A stretch of 64,000 nucleotides of DNA from Oxalicibacterium flavum (GTDB taxonomy: Bacteria; Pseudomonadota; Gammaproteobacteria; Burkholderiales; Burkholderiaceae_D), in NCBI RefSeq assembly GCF_014635065.1, contig NZ_BMCG01000001.1:186001-250000 (forward strand), written 5' to 3'. Numbering within the stretch: the first letter of the stretch is position 1; each line of letters begins with the position of its first letter. This document shows positions 19,706 through 28,918 of this stretch, one piece after another. The position numbers were made by a program, and so were the translations under genes. The notes under the pieces are model-generated. The model saw nothing but the letters and a program-made list of their open reading frames with translations, did no database searches and was not told the DNA's origin.

Positions 19706-21409
19706 ATGACACCCCAACCCTTCCGCGCCGCCGTGGTCCAGACCCTGGCCGCACTCGGCGATCTCGATATCAACATCGGCCTGCTGCGTCAATACACGCG
19801 GGAAGCGGTGCGCCAGGGCGCGCGCCTGATCGTCTTCCCCGAATGCATGAACACCGGCTACCTGTTCGACTCCGCCGAGCATTGCGGCGAACTGGCCGAG
19901 ACCGTCCACGGCCGCTTCGTGCAGGCGATGGCCGACCTGTGCCGCGAACACAACGTCTTCATCGCCAGCGGCTTCACCGAAAAGGACGAGGCCAAGGGCA
20001 AGATCTTCAACACCGGCCTGCTGCTCGACCCCAAGGGCGAGATCATCGTCCACTATCACAAGCAGTTCCTCGCCACGCATGACCAGAACTGGTTCGAGCT
20101 TGGCGAGAACGGCTGCCCGGTGGTGGATACCGAACTCGGCCGCATCGGCCTCTTGATCTGCTTCGACGGCCGCATCCCGGAGATCACGCGCAACCTCGCG
20201 CTGCAGGGTGCCGAGATCATCGTCGATATGGCCAACTTCTTCGCGATGGATCAGGCCGACATGTGGGTGCCGGCGCGCGCCTACGAGAACGGACTGTGGT
20301 TCGTGGCGGCCACCAAGGCCGGCGTCGAGCGCAGCATCTACTATCCGGGCGGCAGCATGATCGTCGCGCCTGGCGGCGAGGTGGTCGCCAAGGTTCCGTA
20401 CGACACGCACGGCGTGGTCAGCGCCGAGATCGATGTCGCCGCCGCACGCGCCAAGCGCTGGCACCACGCCGGCGACCGCTTCCTCGATCGCCGCCCCGCG
20501 CTGTACGGCCTGATCGGCAAGCCGGTGGCCGACACGCCGCTGGCCGCGATCCTCGAGCAACCGCTGGTCCCGGAACAGAGCATCGCCAAGGCCGCCGCCG
20601 TACAGGCGCATGCAACGACGGAAGCCGGCAGCCTGGAAGCCGCCTACGAGATGATCGACCACACCGCCAAGCTCGGCGTCAAGGTCATCGTCGTGCCGCA
20701 GCACTTCGGCAGCGCGCACTGGCTGCCGGGACTGGCCGAAGCCCTGGCCGAGGCGAAGAACACGCCGGCGCACATCGCGCGCGTATCGGGCATCGCGCGC
20801 CAGTACGGCTGCGTGATCGTGCTGCCGGTACTCGAGGAAAAGAACGAGAAGATCCTGCCAACCGCGATCGTCATCGGCACCGATGGCGACATCATCGGCC
20901 GCTATCGGCAAAGCCACCTGGAACCGGAAATGACGGCATGGGCGATTGCCGGCGACAGTCTGCCGGTATTCGACACGCCGTTCGGCCGGCTCGGCGTGCT
21001 GCTCGGCTACGACGGCATGTTCCCGGAAACCAGCCGCGTGCTCGCGCTGCAGGGGGCAGACATGATCGCGTGGTGCAGCGCCTGGCGTCATCCGCTCGAC
21101 CGCAAGCTGCTGACGGTACCCAAGGCCGAGGACAACCGCGTCTTCCTGATCGCCGCCAACCGCAGCGACAGCCCCTATCCCGGTGGCTCCTTCGTGGTCC
21201 CGCCCAACGGTTTCCCGCAATGGGATCTCGACGTCGCGGCGCCGCCCGTCAAGCGGCACGGCGCGGTCATGCCGACCTTCATGAACCTCGCGCTGAGCCG
21301 CCAGAAGTTCATGATTCCGAAGGTGAACATGCTGCGCAACCGCATCGTCGCGAGCTACACGCCGATCACGGCAGTCGATGAGGAAGAAAGCGCGCTGCCG
21401 GTAGCCTGA
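19706..21409 (+). CDS. Tandem nitrilase-superfamily protein, active first domain and degenerate second
   Basis: 567 residues made of two carbon-nitrogen hydrolase domains. Domain 1 (about 5-262) keeps the triad: E46 in VFPECMNTGY, K119 in YHKQF, C152 in LLICFDGRIPE. Domain 2 (about 295-550) aligns by pattern, but the triad positions read Q332 (VVPQHFG), Q402 (YRQSHLEPE) and G434 (VLLGYDGMFPE), so it should be inactive. The enzyme probably hydrolyses a nitrile, amide or N-carbamoyl bond in the cytoplasm on a substrate imported by the preceding transporter. No signal peptide. AAGGAG lies 9-10 nt before the ATG. Last gene before a terminator. Confidence 0.88.
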   Translation: MTPQPFRAAVVQTLAALGDLDINIGLLRQYTREAVRQGARLIVFPECMNTGYLFDSAEHCGELAETVHGRFVQAMADLCREHNVFIASGFTEKDEAKGKIFNTGLLLDPKGEIIVHYHKQFLATHDQNWFELGENGCPVVDTELGRIGLLICFDGRIPEITRNLALQGAEIIVDMANFFAMDQADMWVPARAYENGLWFVAATKAGVERSIYYPGGSMIVAPGGEVVAKVPYDTHGVVSAEIDVAAARAKRWHHAGDRFLDRRPALYGLIGKPVADTPLAAILEQPLVPEQSIAKAAAVQAHATTEAGSLEAAYEMIDHTAKLGVKVIVVPQHFGSAHWLPGLAEALAEAKNTPAHIARVSGIARQYGCVIVLPVLEEKNEKILPTAIVIGTDGDIIGRYRQSHLEPEMTAWAIAGDSLPVFDTPFGRLGVLLGYDGMFPETSRVLALQGADMIAWCSAWRHPLDRKLLTVPKAEDNRVFLIAANRSDSPYPGGSFVVPPNGFPQWDLDVAAPPVKRHGAVMPTFMNLALSRQKFMIPKVNMLRNRIVASYTPITAVDEEESALPVA

Positions 21410-21437
21410 TCGCAGCAGCTCAGCGCTCAAACCGAAA

Positions 21438-21476
21438 GCGGACGGGTCGGCATGCAGCCGGCGCCGTCCGCTTTTT
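21438..21476 (+). terminator. Rho-independent terminator of the nitrilase operon
   Basis: GCGGACGG / CCGTCCGC stem enclosing an inner hairpin, followed by TTTTT, about 30 nt after the nitrilase stop. Confidence 0.85.
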
Positions 21477-21501
21477 CTTCAGCGGCTTGCCGCTGCCATG
21501 T

Positions 21502-21894
21502 TCACGCCGCCATGCGTTCGTAATCGCGCCGCGCGGCGCAGATGTGCGCGTGATTGGCGTCGGCCCACGCGACCAATGACTTCATCGGCACCAGAAACGA
21601 ACGGCCGAGCGGCGTCAACTCGTACTCGACGCGCGGCGGCACTTCCGGATACAGCGTGCGCGCGATGAAGCCATCCTGCTCGAGCCGCTTCAGGGTACGC
21701 GACAGCATCTGCTTGGAGACATCGCCGATCTCGCGATGCAGAGCATTGAAGCGCATCAGCCGCGTGCCGAGCGCGTCCAGGATCAGCAGGCTCCACTGGT
21801 CGCCGATGCGGTCGAGCACGTCCCGGATCGGGCAGGTTTGTTCCGCCGTCGCGGGCGACGGCAGCGATGATGACGATGGCGATGACAGGCTCAA
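21502..21894 (-). CDS. HxlR family transcriptional regulator
   Basis: 130 residues, a small winged-helix protein. The HxlR signature is TCPIRDVLDRIGDQWSLLILDAL, RFNALHREIGDVSKQMLSRTLKRLEQDGFI and VEYELTPLGRSF. The cysteine in the TCPIR motif is the conserved HxlR cysteine, used by some relatives to sense reactive species. The start is a TTG at 21894 with GAGGAG upstream; no in-frame ATG fits. It is divergent from an NAD(P)-binding protein gene with dyads in between, a common regulator-target arrangement. Confidence 0.88.
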   Translation of the reverse strand: MSLSSPSSSSLPSPATAEQTCPIRDVLDRIGDQWSLLILDALGTRLMRFNALHREIGDVSKQMLSRTLKRLEQDGFIARTLYPEVPPRVEYELTPLGRSFLVPMKSLVAWADANHAHICAARRDYERMAA

Positions 21895-21919
21895 TGCAAT
21901 ACTCCTCGATGGCGGGGAC

Positions 21920-21937
21920 GGTCACGTGGCAGTGACC
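21920..21937. promoter_or_regulatory. Inverted repeat, candidate HxlR operator 1
   Basis: GGTCACGTGGCAGTGACC: perfect 6-bp arms, 6-bp spacer, 26 bp upstream of the HxlR start codon. Confidence 0.45.
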
Positions 21938-21996
21938 TGATCACGCCGCGCTGACTTCTTGTTGGACGGCGTGCGATGCGATAGGATTTTCCAACC

Positions 21997-22015
21997 AGGT
22001 CTATTTTATAGACCT
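21997..22015. promoter_or_regulatory. Inverted repeat, candidate HxlR operator 2
   Basis: AGGTCTATTTTATAGACCT: perfect 7-bp arms around TTTTA, in the middle of the divergent intergenic region. The A/T-rich centre resembles a -10 element. Confidence 0.55.
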
Positions 22016-22103
22016 GCATCGTCTCCAACAATCGCCGCGGCATCACGCGCCTGCTCCGCCCGTCGGTCCGGCGCACAATGCGGCACAACACGAAAGACCA
22101 TCC

Positions 22104-22715
22104 ATGACACACATCGCACTCATCGGCGCCTCCGGTCAGGCCGGCTCGCGCATCCTCAAGGAACTCTCGGACCGCGGTCACCGCGTGACCGCCATCGCGC
22201 GCCACCCGGAAAAGATCGCCGCCCTGCCCGGCGTCACTGCGGTCAAGGCGGACGTATTCGACAGTGCCGGGCTGGCCGCCATCCTCAAGGGACACGATGC
22301 GGTCGTCAGTTCCGTGCATTTCACCGCCAGCGATCCGACAAAACTGCTCGACGCCGTGCGCGCTGCCGGCGTCAAGCGCTATCTCGTCGTCGGCGGCGCC
22401 GGCAGTCTCGAAGTGGCGCCGGGCCAGCGCCTGATCGACCAGCCCGATTTTCCCGATGCCTATCGTGCCGAAGCGGCAGGCGGCGCAGCCTTTCTCGACC
22501 TGCTCCGGCAGGAAAAGGAACTCGACTGGACCTTCCTGTCGCCGTCCGCCGAATTCTTTGCCGGCGAGCGCACCGGCAAGTTCAGGCTCGGCAAGGACGC
22601 GCTGCTTGCGAACGAAGACGGTTCGCGCATCTCGTTCGAGGACTATGCGATCGCGCTGGTGGACGAGATCGAAAAACCCGCGCACTCGCGCCAGCGTTTC
22701 ACGGTCGGTTACTGA
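22104..22715 (+). CDS. NAD(P)H-binding oxidoreductase (atypical SDR, NmrA/YwnB-like)
   Basis: 203 residues. A Rossmann motif IALIGASGQAGSRIL at the N-terminus, then KADVFDSAGLAAILKGHDAVVSS, YLVVGGAGSLEV and WTFLSPSAEFFAGERTGKF, the pattern of small atypical SDR proteins. The reaction is unknown; members are often quinone or aldehyde stress reductases. It is divergent from the HxlR gene, which probably controls it. Its 3' end shares a bidirectional terminator with the AAA+ ATPase gene. Confidence 0.85.
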   Translation: MTHIALIGASGQAGSRILKELSDRGHRVTAIARHPEKIAALPGVTAVKADVFDSAGLAAILKGHDAVVSSVHFTASDPTKLLDAVRAAGVKRYLVVGGAGSLEVAPGQRLIDQPDFPDAYRAEAAGGAAFLDLLRQEKELDWTFLSPSAEFFAGERTGKFRLGKDALLANEDGSRISFEDYAIALVDEIEKPAHSRQRFTVGY

Positions 22716-22743
22716 AGCGTCCTCGCAGCGCACGCCCGAAAAC

Positions 22744-22775
22744 AAAAAGCCCGGCTTAGAAGGCCGGGCTTTTTT
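22744..22775. terminator. Bidirectional rho-independent terminator
   Basis: GCCCGGC / GCCGGGC stem, 7-nt loop, A-run on one side and T6 on the other, between two convergent genes. Confidence 0.92.
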
Positions 22776-22787
22776 GCGCGTAGCTGA

Positions 22788-24413
22788 TCAGCGTATGCCG
22801 CGGAACACCGCGCACTGCGCGAACGCTTCTTCCGACAGCGGAATCTGCTTGCTCTTGCAGTACTTGGAAGTCAGCTTCAGCAGTTCCTTGACGTCGCGGC
22901 CGCTGCACTTGGCATAGGTGTCGCTCAGGCGGTCGATCTGCTCGTCGGACAGCTTGGCATTGAACTGGTCCGACAGCGAACGCCACAGGCGCATCGCATC
23001 ATCCTTGGGCGGAATCTCGTACTGGATGGTGGCGATGCAGCGCGACAGGATCGCATCGTCAACGTCGCCGATGCGGTTGGTCGTCATGAACAGCAGGCCC
23101 TTGAAGTATTCGAGCGTACGCAGGAATTCGGCGACGATCGCATTGTGCTGCAGGTCGTTGTCGCGGCAGCGGATATAGACGTCGGCCTCGTCGAGCAGCA
23201 GGATCGCATCCCAGCGCGCAGCGCGGCGCAGGATCTCCGACAGGTTGGCCTCCACCGATTCGGCCGTGATGCCGAGCTGGCCCGAATGCACGCGATACAG
23301 CGGCTTGCGCACCACCTCCGAATACACCTCGGCCGTCAGCGTCTTGCCGAGACCCGGCGCGCCCTGGCACAGGATCGTGGTGCCGCCCGACTTGCCTTCG
23401 ACGATGTCTTCCATCAGCACGTTCATGTCGGCCGTCAGGATGTCGATCAGGTCGCGGTGCTGCTCGGGCAGGATCAGCTTTTCGCGCAGCTCCGGCTTGT
23501 ACCGGTATTCGCTGACGTTCTGCACGTGTACCCAGATGTTCTGATGCAGTTCCAGATGGAACAGATTCAGATAGCAGTGCATCGGAATCTTCTCGAAACC
23601 AGTCTCGAAGCCTGCATCACGCCAGAATTCGGCATCGGTCATCATCTCGAAGCGGCGGTCGAGGATTTCCTCGTCGTTGACGCACCTGGCGGCCATGCCC
23701 TCCTTGAGGGCCATCATCGTCACCTTTTCCTTGTGATCGATGGTGAAGGCAGCGTTGCGTGCCGTGAATTGCTGGCCGAAGCGGCGCTGGTAATCGAGGA
23801 AACGCTTGGCGTGCGTCTCGTATTCCTGCTTGAATTCCGGGCACTCCTTGAAGTAGCCCATCTCGCCGAGCAGTTCGGGAATCGTGCGGTTGACGATGTC
23901 GTGGCGGTTGATGACGATCGCATTGGTCATGCCGGCGCGGCGCATGCGCATGTCGTTCGATTCTTCCTTGGAAGCCGACTGCATGGTGTTGGCCAACAGA
24001 TCGACGACGACGTAGGGCGCGCCCTGGTCCGGCACCATGTAGCGCAGGCGATGCACGAGCCATGGCAGCAGCACGCCGTCCTTGTTGCGCTTGTAGATCC
24101 AGCCGTCGATGACATCGCGCGCGAAATACGCGGCCAGCCCCGGCACCACCTGTTCGAGATCGGGAATCTTGCGTGCCTGCGGCGCGTTGCGGATGTTGTC
24201 GAGCGCCAGCATCTGGAACATCAGCGCGCGATCCTCGTGCGTCTTGGCCAGGCCGTACAGGGTGTTGAGCGACTTGCCGTCGAACAGCTTGCTGGCGACG
24301 ATCATGCGGCCGTGACACACGCCATGCTCCTCGAGCCGCTTGGCGAGCGGCGATTGCGGCTCGATCATGCCGAGCAACACGTGTATCAGCGATTCGGGTA
24401 TTTCAAAATCCAT
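22788..24413 (-). CDS. Orphan AAA+ ATPase of unknown function
   Basis: 541 residues. The C-terminal third is a classical AAA+ module: Walker A GAPGLGKT (351-358), Walker B ILLLDEADVY (404-412), sensor-1 LLFMTTNRIGD and an ILSRC arginine-finger position. Residues 1-340 match no domain I can name. They are rich in charged helices and include MVPDQGAPYVVVDLL and IVINRHDIVNRTIPELLGEMGY. The protein probably remodels or moves a partner protein; no partner is adjacent. The ATG at 24413 has AGGAG at 5 nt. It is transcribed alone, with a 426-bp gap before the next divergent gene. Confidence 0.75.
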   Translation of the reverse strand: MDFEIPESLIHVLLGMIEPQSPLAKRLEEHGVCHGRMIVASKLFDGKSLNTLYGLAKTHEDRALMFQMLALDNIRNAPQARKIPDLEQVVPGLAAYFARDVIDGWIYKRNKDGVLLPWLVHRLRYMVPDQGAPYVVVDLLANTMQSASKEESNDMRMRRAGMTNAIVINRHDIVNRTIPELLGEMGYFKECPEFKQEYETHAKRFLDYQRRFGQQFTARNAAFTIDHKEKVTMMALKEGMAARCVNDEEILDRRFEMMTDAEFWRDAGFETGFEKIPMHCYLNLFHLELHQNIWVHVQNVSEYRYKPELREKLILPEQHRDLIDILTADMNVLMEDIVEGKSGGTTILCQGAPGLGKTLTAEVYSEVVRKPLYRVHSGQLGITAESVEANLSEILRRAARWDAILLLDEADVYIRCRDNDLQHNAIVAEFLRTLEYFKGLLFMTTNRIGDVDDAILSRCIATIQYEIPPKDDAMRLWRSLSDQFNAKLSDEQIDRLSDTYAKCSGRDVKELLKLTSKYCKSKQIPLSEEAFAQCAVFRGIR

Positions 24414-24839
24414 CACAGCTCCTGCTCATGTCGTGCTCCGGCACGATTCGAATGGCATTCCTCGTACAGCGCAGAATGCGATTATCCGCATCGGGAAGAC
24501 GCGCCCGCGCGGCGCATCCCCTTGCAAAGCAAAACGGCCTCCATCGCTGGAAGCCGCCGCAAGACAAGTCCCGGCCGCATTGTCGCTTTCGACGAAGGGT
24601 CTTCGGCACCTGTCCGCAATGCGGCCATCATAATGCAAAGCCGTGCCGCTGTGAAGCCGCGCCCCGGAACCGGCCGGACGGCATCGTGCACAAATCCGGC
24701 CATGACAACCGGCAATTCCGGCCACGGCCATGCCCTACGTCGCATGCGCACGCCTTTTCGCCGACAGGCCGGCGGAAGGATTGACCGCATGGCCTATACT
24801 GCGTGCCTTGTCATTCCAACTATGATTCCCGGATACCTC
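24414..24839. other. Intergenic region, no recognisable gene
   Basis: 426 bp between the divergent ATPase and transporter genes. Open frames here have no coding bias or family similarity. The stretch must contain both promoters, but I see no convincing -35/-10 pair. Confidence 0.5.
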
Positions 24840-25727
24840 GTGGCCAAAGGCGTTCTGTTCTCCATCATCGGATCGGTACTGTTTGCCGTCCTCTACTATT
24901 ACGCGACCCTGCTCGCGCCGCTCGATGGCGAGCAGATCTTCGGCTGGCGCACGCTGCTGACCTTTCCGTTCCTGACCGCCTTCATCTGGCTCAGCCGCCA
25001 GCAGCACATGGTGCTCACTCTGGCGGCGCGCATGCGCGCGCAGCCGCTGCTGATCGCGGGTGCGCTCGCCACCTCGGCCCTGCTCGGTGTTCAATTGTGG
25101 CTGTTCATGTGGGCGCCGCTGCATGGCCGCGCGCTGCATGTGTCGCTTGGCTACTTCCTGCTGCCGCTGACCATGCTGCTGACCGGCCGCCTGGTCTATG
25201 GCGAACGCCTGACGCGCCTGCAGAATCTGGCAGCGCTGTTCGCCGCCGTCGGCGTGCTCAACGAGCTCGTGCAGCTCGGCAGCCTGTCGTGGGAAACCCT
25301 GCTGGTGGCATTCGGCTACCCCGGCTACTTCGTGCTGCGGCGGAAGATGGCGGCCGCCAACCTCGGCGGCCTGTGGTTCGACATGGCCCTGCTGCTGCCA
25401 GCCGGCCTGTGGTTCATCGCAGCCGGACCGGTCGGCTTCGAGTCATTGACCGACCACCGCGCCCTGTTCGGCCTGATCCCGCTCCTGGGGGTATTGAGCT
25501 CGACCGCGCTGGTCTTCTACATGCTGGCCAGCCAGAACCTGCCGCTCAGCCTGTTTGGCCTGCTGGGCTACGTGGAGCCTGTACTACTGGTGCTGGTGGC
25601 GCTGCTGCTCGGGGAGACCATCAGCGGCGCGCAATGGCTGACCTACATTCCGGTGTGGATTGCGGTGCTGCTATTGATCGTGGAAGGAACGCAGGCCACT
25701 CTGCGCAGCCGCATGGCCACGCGCTGA
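24840..25727 (+). CDS. EamA/RarD-like drug-metabolite transporter
   Basis: 295 residues, about ten hydrophobic helices and hardly any loops, as in the EamA/DMT superfamily. RarD-type landmarks are LFAVLYYYATLLAPLDGEQIFGWR, LGYFLLPLTMLLTGRLVYGERL and SLFGLLGYVEPVLLVLVALLLGE. Substrate unknown. The start is uncertain. GTG at 24840 fits family starts and the point where G/C-ending codons begin. ATGs at 24822 and 24789 are in frame; the latter has a good AAGGA but a non-family-like N-terminus. It converges on the chemoreceptor with only 9 bp between stops. Confidence 0.78.
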   Translation: MAKGVLFSIIGSVLFAVLYYYATLLAPLDGEQIFGWRTLLTFPFLTAFIWLSRQQHMVLTLAARMRAQPLLIAGALATSALLGVQLWLFMWAPLHGRALHVSLGYFLLPLTMLLTGRLVYGERLTRLQNLAALFAAVGVLNELVQLGSLSWETLLVAFGYPGYFVLRRKMAAANLGGLWFDMALLLPAGLWFIAAGPVGFESLTDHRALFGLIPLLGVLSSTALVFYMLASQNLPLSLFGLLGYVEPVLLVLVALLLGETISGAQWLTYIPVWIAVLLLIVEGTQATLRSRMATR

Positions 25728-25736
25728 ATTGCAGAC

Positions 25737-27386
25737 TCATGCCGTCAGCAAGGGTTGCGACGCCATGGAAATCCCCTGCGCCGGCTGCAACTCGTTTGCC
25801 GGCGCCATCGACACCTCGGACAGGTGTTGCGACTTCACGGTATCCGCTGCACCAAGCCGGAAGGTGCTGACCACCTGCACCAGATGACCCGACTGGCTTT
25901 GCAGCGCATCGGCCGCCGCAGCAGCCTGTTCCACCAGCGCCGCATTCTGCTGCGTGACCTGATCCATCTGCATGACGGCCTGGTTGATCTGTTCGATGCC
26001 ATCCGTCTGCTCCTGGCTGGCGGCACTGATCTCGCCCATGATGTCGGTCACGCGGCGCACACCCTCGACCACTTCCTGCATGGTCGTACCGGCGTCGTTG
26101 ACCAGCTTCGATCCCGCATCGATACGCTCGACCGAATCGCCGATCAGGCTCTTGATTTCCTTGGCGGCGCTGGCCGAACGCTGCGCCAGCGTGCGCACCT
26201 CGGCCGCCACCACCGCAAAACCCCTGCCCTGCTCGCCGGCACGCGCTGCCTCGACCGCCGCGTTCAATGCCAGGATGTTGGTCTGGAAGGCGATGCCATC
26301 GATGACGCCGATGATATCGACGATCCTGCCGGCAGACTGGTTGATCGCGCCCATGGTATCGACGACCTCGGACACCACGGCGCCGCCGCGCGCGGCGATT
26401 TGCGACGCATGCAGCGCAAGCTGGTTGGCCTGACGCGCGTTGTCGGCGTTCTGCCGCACCGTCGAAGTCAGTTCTTCCATCGAGGAAGCGGTTTCCTCGA
26501 GCGAGCTGGCCTGCTCCTCGGTGCGCGACGACAGGTCCATGTTGCCGGTCGCGATCTCGCCCGAAGCCAGCGCAATCGCCTCCGTGCTGGCGCGCACTTC
26601 GCCGACGAGCCTTGCCAGTCCGTCGTTCATCGACTTGAGCGCCTTCAGCAATTGCGCCGTCTCGTCCTTGCCGCGCACCTCGATCATGCTGCTCAGATCG
26701 CCGCTGGCGACCGTCTGCGCGATGCGTACCGCCTCGTTCATCGGCTGCGTGACCGAGCGCGTGATCAGCCATGCGCAGGCCAGGCCGATCAGCACCGCCG
26801 CGACGCCGAGCCCGATCATCCAGTTCAGCGCCGAGGCAATGTGCGCGCCTGCCGCCTGTCCGCTCTGGCTCACGTATTCCTTCTGCAGACTGCCAAGCTC
26901 GGCCACCACCTTCTGCACCGCATCCAGTGTCGGCAGCGTTTCGCGTTGCATCAACTGTCGCGCCGCGTCCGTCTGCTGGTCGTGAATCAGCGCGCCGACA
27001 CGGCCGAACGACGCCACGTACTTGCCTCGTACCTCCTTGAACTGCGCCAGCAGGACCTTGGCGTCGTCATTCACGACCAGGCGGTCCAGTACCGCAACCG
27101 CATCGTCGATGGTCTTCTTGTTGCGCGCAATGTCGGCAAACAGGAAGTCGATGCGCGACGGGTCGGTCTCGATGAAGAATTCCAGGTTGCGGCGCGCGTT
27201 GGCGCGCGTGGTCGCATCGATGGTCGCGACCGCCTCCGCCTTGATCCAGTCTTCCTCGACCATGCGTTTGTTGATGCCGCCCAGTTCGCCGAAGTGATGG
27301 ACCGCCACCGCGATCAGCACGACCATCAACAACGACACCAATCCGAAGCCCAAGCCCAGCCGGGCACCGATTCTCAAATTCGACAT
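25737..27386 (-). CDS. Methyl-accepting chemotaxis protein
   Basis: 549 residues. TM1 at about 8-31 (LGFGLVSLLMVVLIAVAVHHF), a four-helix-bundle periplasmic sensor to about 190, TM2 (MIGLGVAAVLIGLACAWLI), a HAMP domain, then a long signalling coiled coil. The conserved hairpin tip is DGIAFQTNILALNAAVEAARAGEQGRGFAVVAAEVRTLAQRSA. It relays ligand occupancy to CheA/CheW; no che genes are in this window. No C-terminal CheR/CheB pentapeptide is seen. The real start is MSNLRIGARLG at 27386 with GGGAG upstream; the longer frame to 27815 overlaps xseA and is a shadow. Confidence 0.92.
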   Translation of the reverse strand: MSNLRIGARLGLGFGLVSLLMVVLIAVAVHHFGELGGINKRMVEEDWIKAEAVATIDATTRANARRNLEFFIETDPSRIDFLFADIARNKKTIDDAVAVLDRLVVNDDAKVLLAQFKEVRGKYVASFGRVGALIHDQQTDAARQLMQRETLPTLDAVQKVVAELGSLQKEYVSQSGQAAGAHIASALNWMIGLGVAAVLIGLACAWLITRSVTQPMNEAVRIAQTVASGDLSSMIEVRGKDETAQLLKALKSMNDGLARLVGEVRASTEAIALASGEIATGNMDLSSRTEEQASSLEETASSMEELTSTVRQNADNARQANQLALHASQIAARGGAVVSEVVDTMGAINQSAGRIVDIIGVIDGIAFQTNILALNAAVEAARAGEQGRGFAVVAAEVRTLAQRSASAAKEIKSLIGDSVERIDAGSKLVNDAGTTMQEVVEGVRRVTDIMGEISAASQEQTDGIEQINQAVMQMDQVTQQNAALVEQAAAAADALQSQSGHLVQVVSTFRLGAADTVKSQHLSEVSMAPANELQPAQGISMASQPLLTA

Positions 27387-27555
27387 GCGCACTTTTTCTC
27401 CCTGTGATCCTGCTTTATCGAGGCAATCGCTGATGGATGCCCGCGATTCCTTTACCATGCATGCTGCCGGCCGCGAAAAATGTGCATCGCTCATGCACTT
27501 ATGAAGTGCGCGCCCGGCGGCATTCCTTCCTTCATGCACCACGACGACCTGCCTT

Positions 27556-28896
27556 ATGAACAACCCGTCCAGCCCCGCCGTCCTCAGCGTTTCCGCCCTC
27601 AACCAGGCGGTCGCCCGCATGCTGGAACGGCAGTTCCCCTTGTCATGGATCGCCGGCGAGATTTCCAACTTCACGCGCGCGGCGTCCGGCCACTGGTACT
27701 TCACGCTCAAGGACGATGGCGCGCAGGTACGAGCCGTCATGTTCCGTGGTCGTGCCCAATATGCAGATTTCATGCCACGCGAAGGCGACAAGGTGGAGGT
27801 GCGTGCGCTCGTCACGCTCTACGCGCCGCGCGGCGACTATCAGTTGAATGTGGAAGCGATCCGCCGTTCGGGCGTCGGCAATCTCTACGAAGCCTTCCTG
27901 CAGTTGAAGGACAAGCTCAATGCGGAAGGCCTGTTCGATCCGGCGCGCAAGCGTCGTCCGCCACTGTTCGTCAAGACCATCGGCATCGTCACCAGCCCGC
28001 AGGCAGCCGCGCTGCGCGACGTGCTGACAACACTGGCGCGCCGTGCGCCGCACGTCAATGTGATCCTCTATCCGACGCCGGTGCAGGGAGAAGGCGCGGC
28101 CATGAAGATCGCACAGGCGATCGCCACTGCCTCCGCGCGTCATGAATGCGATGTGCTGCTGATCTGCCGCGGCGGCGGCAGCATCGAGGATCTGTGGTCA
28201 TTCAATCATGAAGTGGTGGCGCGCACGATTGCCGGTTCGGAAATTCCCGTAATCACCGGCATCGGCCACGAGACCGATTTCACGATTGCCGATTTCGCCG
28301 CCGACGTGCGCGCGCCGACGCCAACCGCCGCCGCCGAACTCGCCACCATGGCGCGCGCCGACTGGATCGCGCGCGTCGATGCACATGCCTACGACCTGCG
28401 CTTTGCGATGAAGCGCCAGCTCGGCGAGGCGGCGCAGACGCTGGACTGGATGTCACGCCGCCTGGTCAATCCATCGTCCACTATCGGACAGGAACGCGCG
28501 CGGCTGGCCGCGCTGCAAAACCGGCTGCACCATGCCACCCGCATTCCACTCGACCGCGCGCGCCTGTCATTGACACGCCTCACGCACCGCTGGCAAACCC
28601 ACAAACCCGACACGCGCAACGCGCGCCTGCACATCGCGCGCGATGCGCGCAGCCTGGTCAACTGCATGCAGGCGCAATTGCGCCAGCGCCACCAGCACCT
28701 GCGCGCGCTATCGGCCCAGCTCGAGATGCTGAACCCGCAACGCACGCTGGAACGCGGCTACGCCATCGTCAGCAATGAAAAGGGAGAAATCCTGCGCTCG
28801 CCGCACGCCCTGCAGCCACGCAGCAATGTGACGGTACGGCTGGCGGAAGGAACGGCGCAGGTGGGGATTGCGAGCGTGCAGCAGCAGATCGACTGA
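27556..28896 (+). CDS. xseA: Exodeoxyribonuclease VII large subunit
   Basis: 446 residues. The N-terminal OB fold ([42 protein letters not shown]) is followed by the catalytic core with [49 protein letters not shown] and [12 protein letters not shown]. The C-terminal coiled coil ends with RGYAIVSN. With XseB it degrades single-stranded DNA to acid-soluble pieces; xseB is not in the window. Neighbourhood with sodB is usual in related bacteria, but here a receptor remnant lies between. Confidence 0.95.
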   Translation: MNNPSSPAVLSVSALNQAVARMLERQFPLSWIAGEISNFTRAASGHWYFTLKDDGAQVRAVMFRGRAQYADFMPREGDKVEVRALVTLYAPRGDYQLNVEAIRRSGVGNLYEAFLQLKDKLNAEGLFDPARKRRPPLFVKTIGIVTSPQAAALRDVLTTLARRAPHVNVILYPTPVQGEGAAMKIAQAIATASARHECDVLLICRGGGSIEDLWSFNHEVVARTIAGSEIPVITGIGHETDFTIADFAADVRAPTPTAAAELATMARADWIARVDAHAYDLRFAMKRQLGEAAQTLDWMSRRLVNPSSTIGQERARLAALQNRLHHATRIPLDRARLSLTRLTHRWQTHKPDTRNARLHIARDARSLVNCMQAQLRQRHQHLRALSAQLEMLNPQRTLERGYAIVSNEKGEILRSPHALQPRSNVTVRLAEGTAQVGIASVQQQID

Positions 28897-28918
28897 AACG
28901 CTCGCGGGATCGATGGGA

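Noticed and set aside
18686-21430. 914-codon open frame on the minus strand
   Set aside because: Antisense to the binding-protein and nitrilase genes, which have clear families; composition is that of a shadow frame in G/C-rich DNA.
24482-24790. 102-codon minus-strand open frame between the AAA+ ATPase and the transporter
   Set aside because: Arg/Met-rich, no ribosome site, no family resemblance; the same segment is open in several frames.
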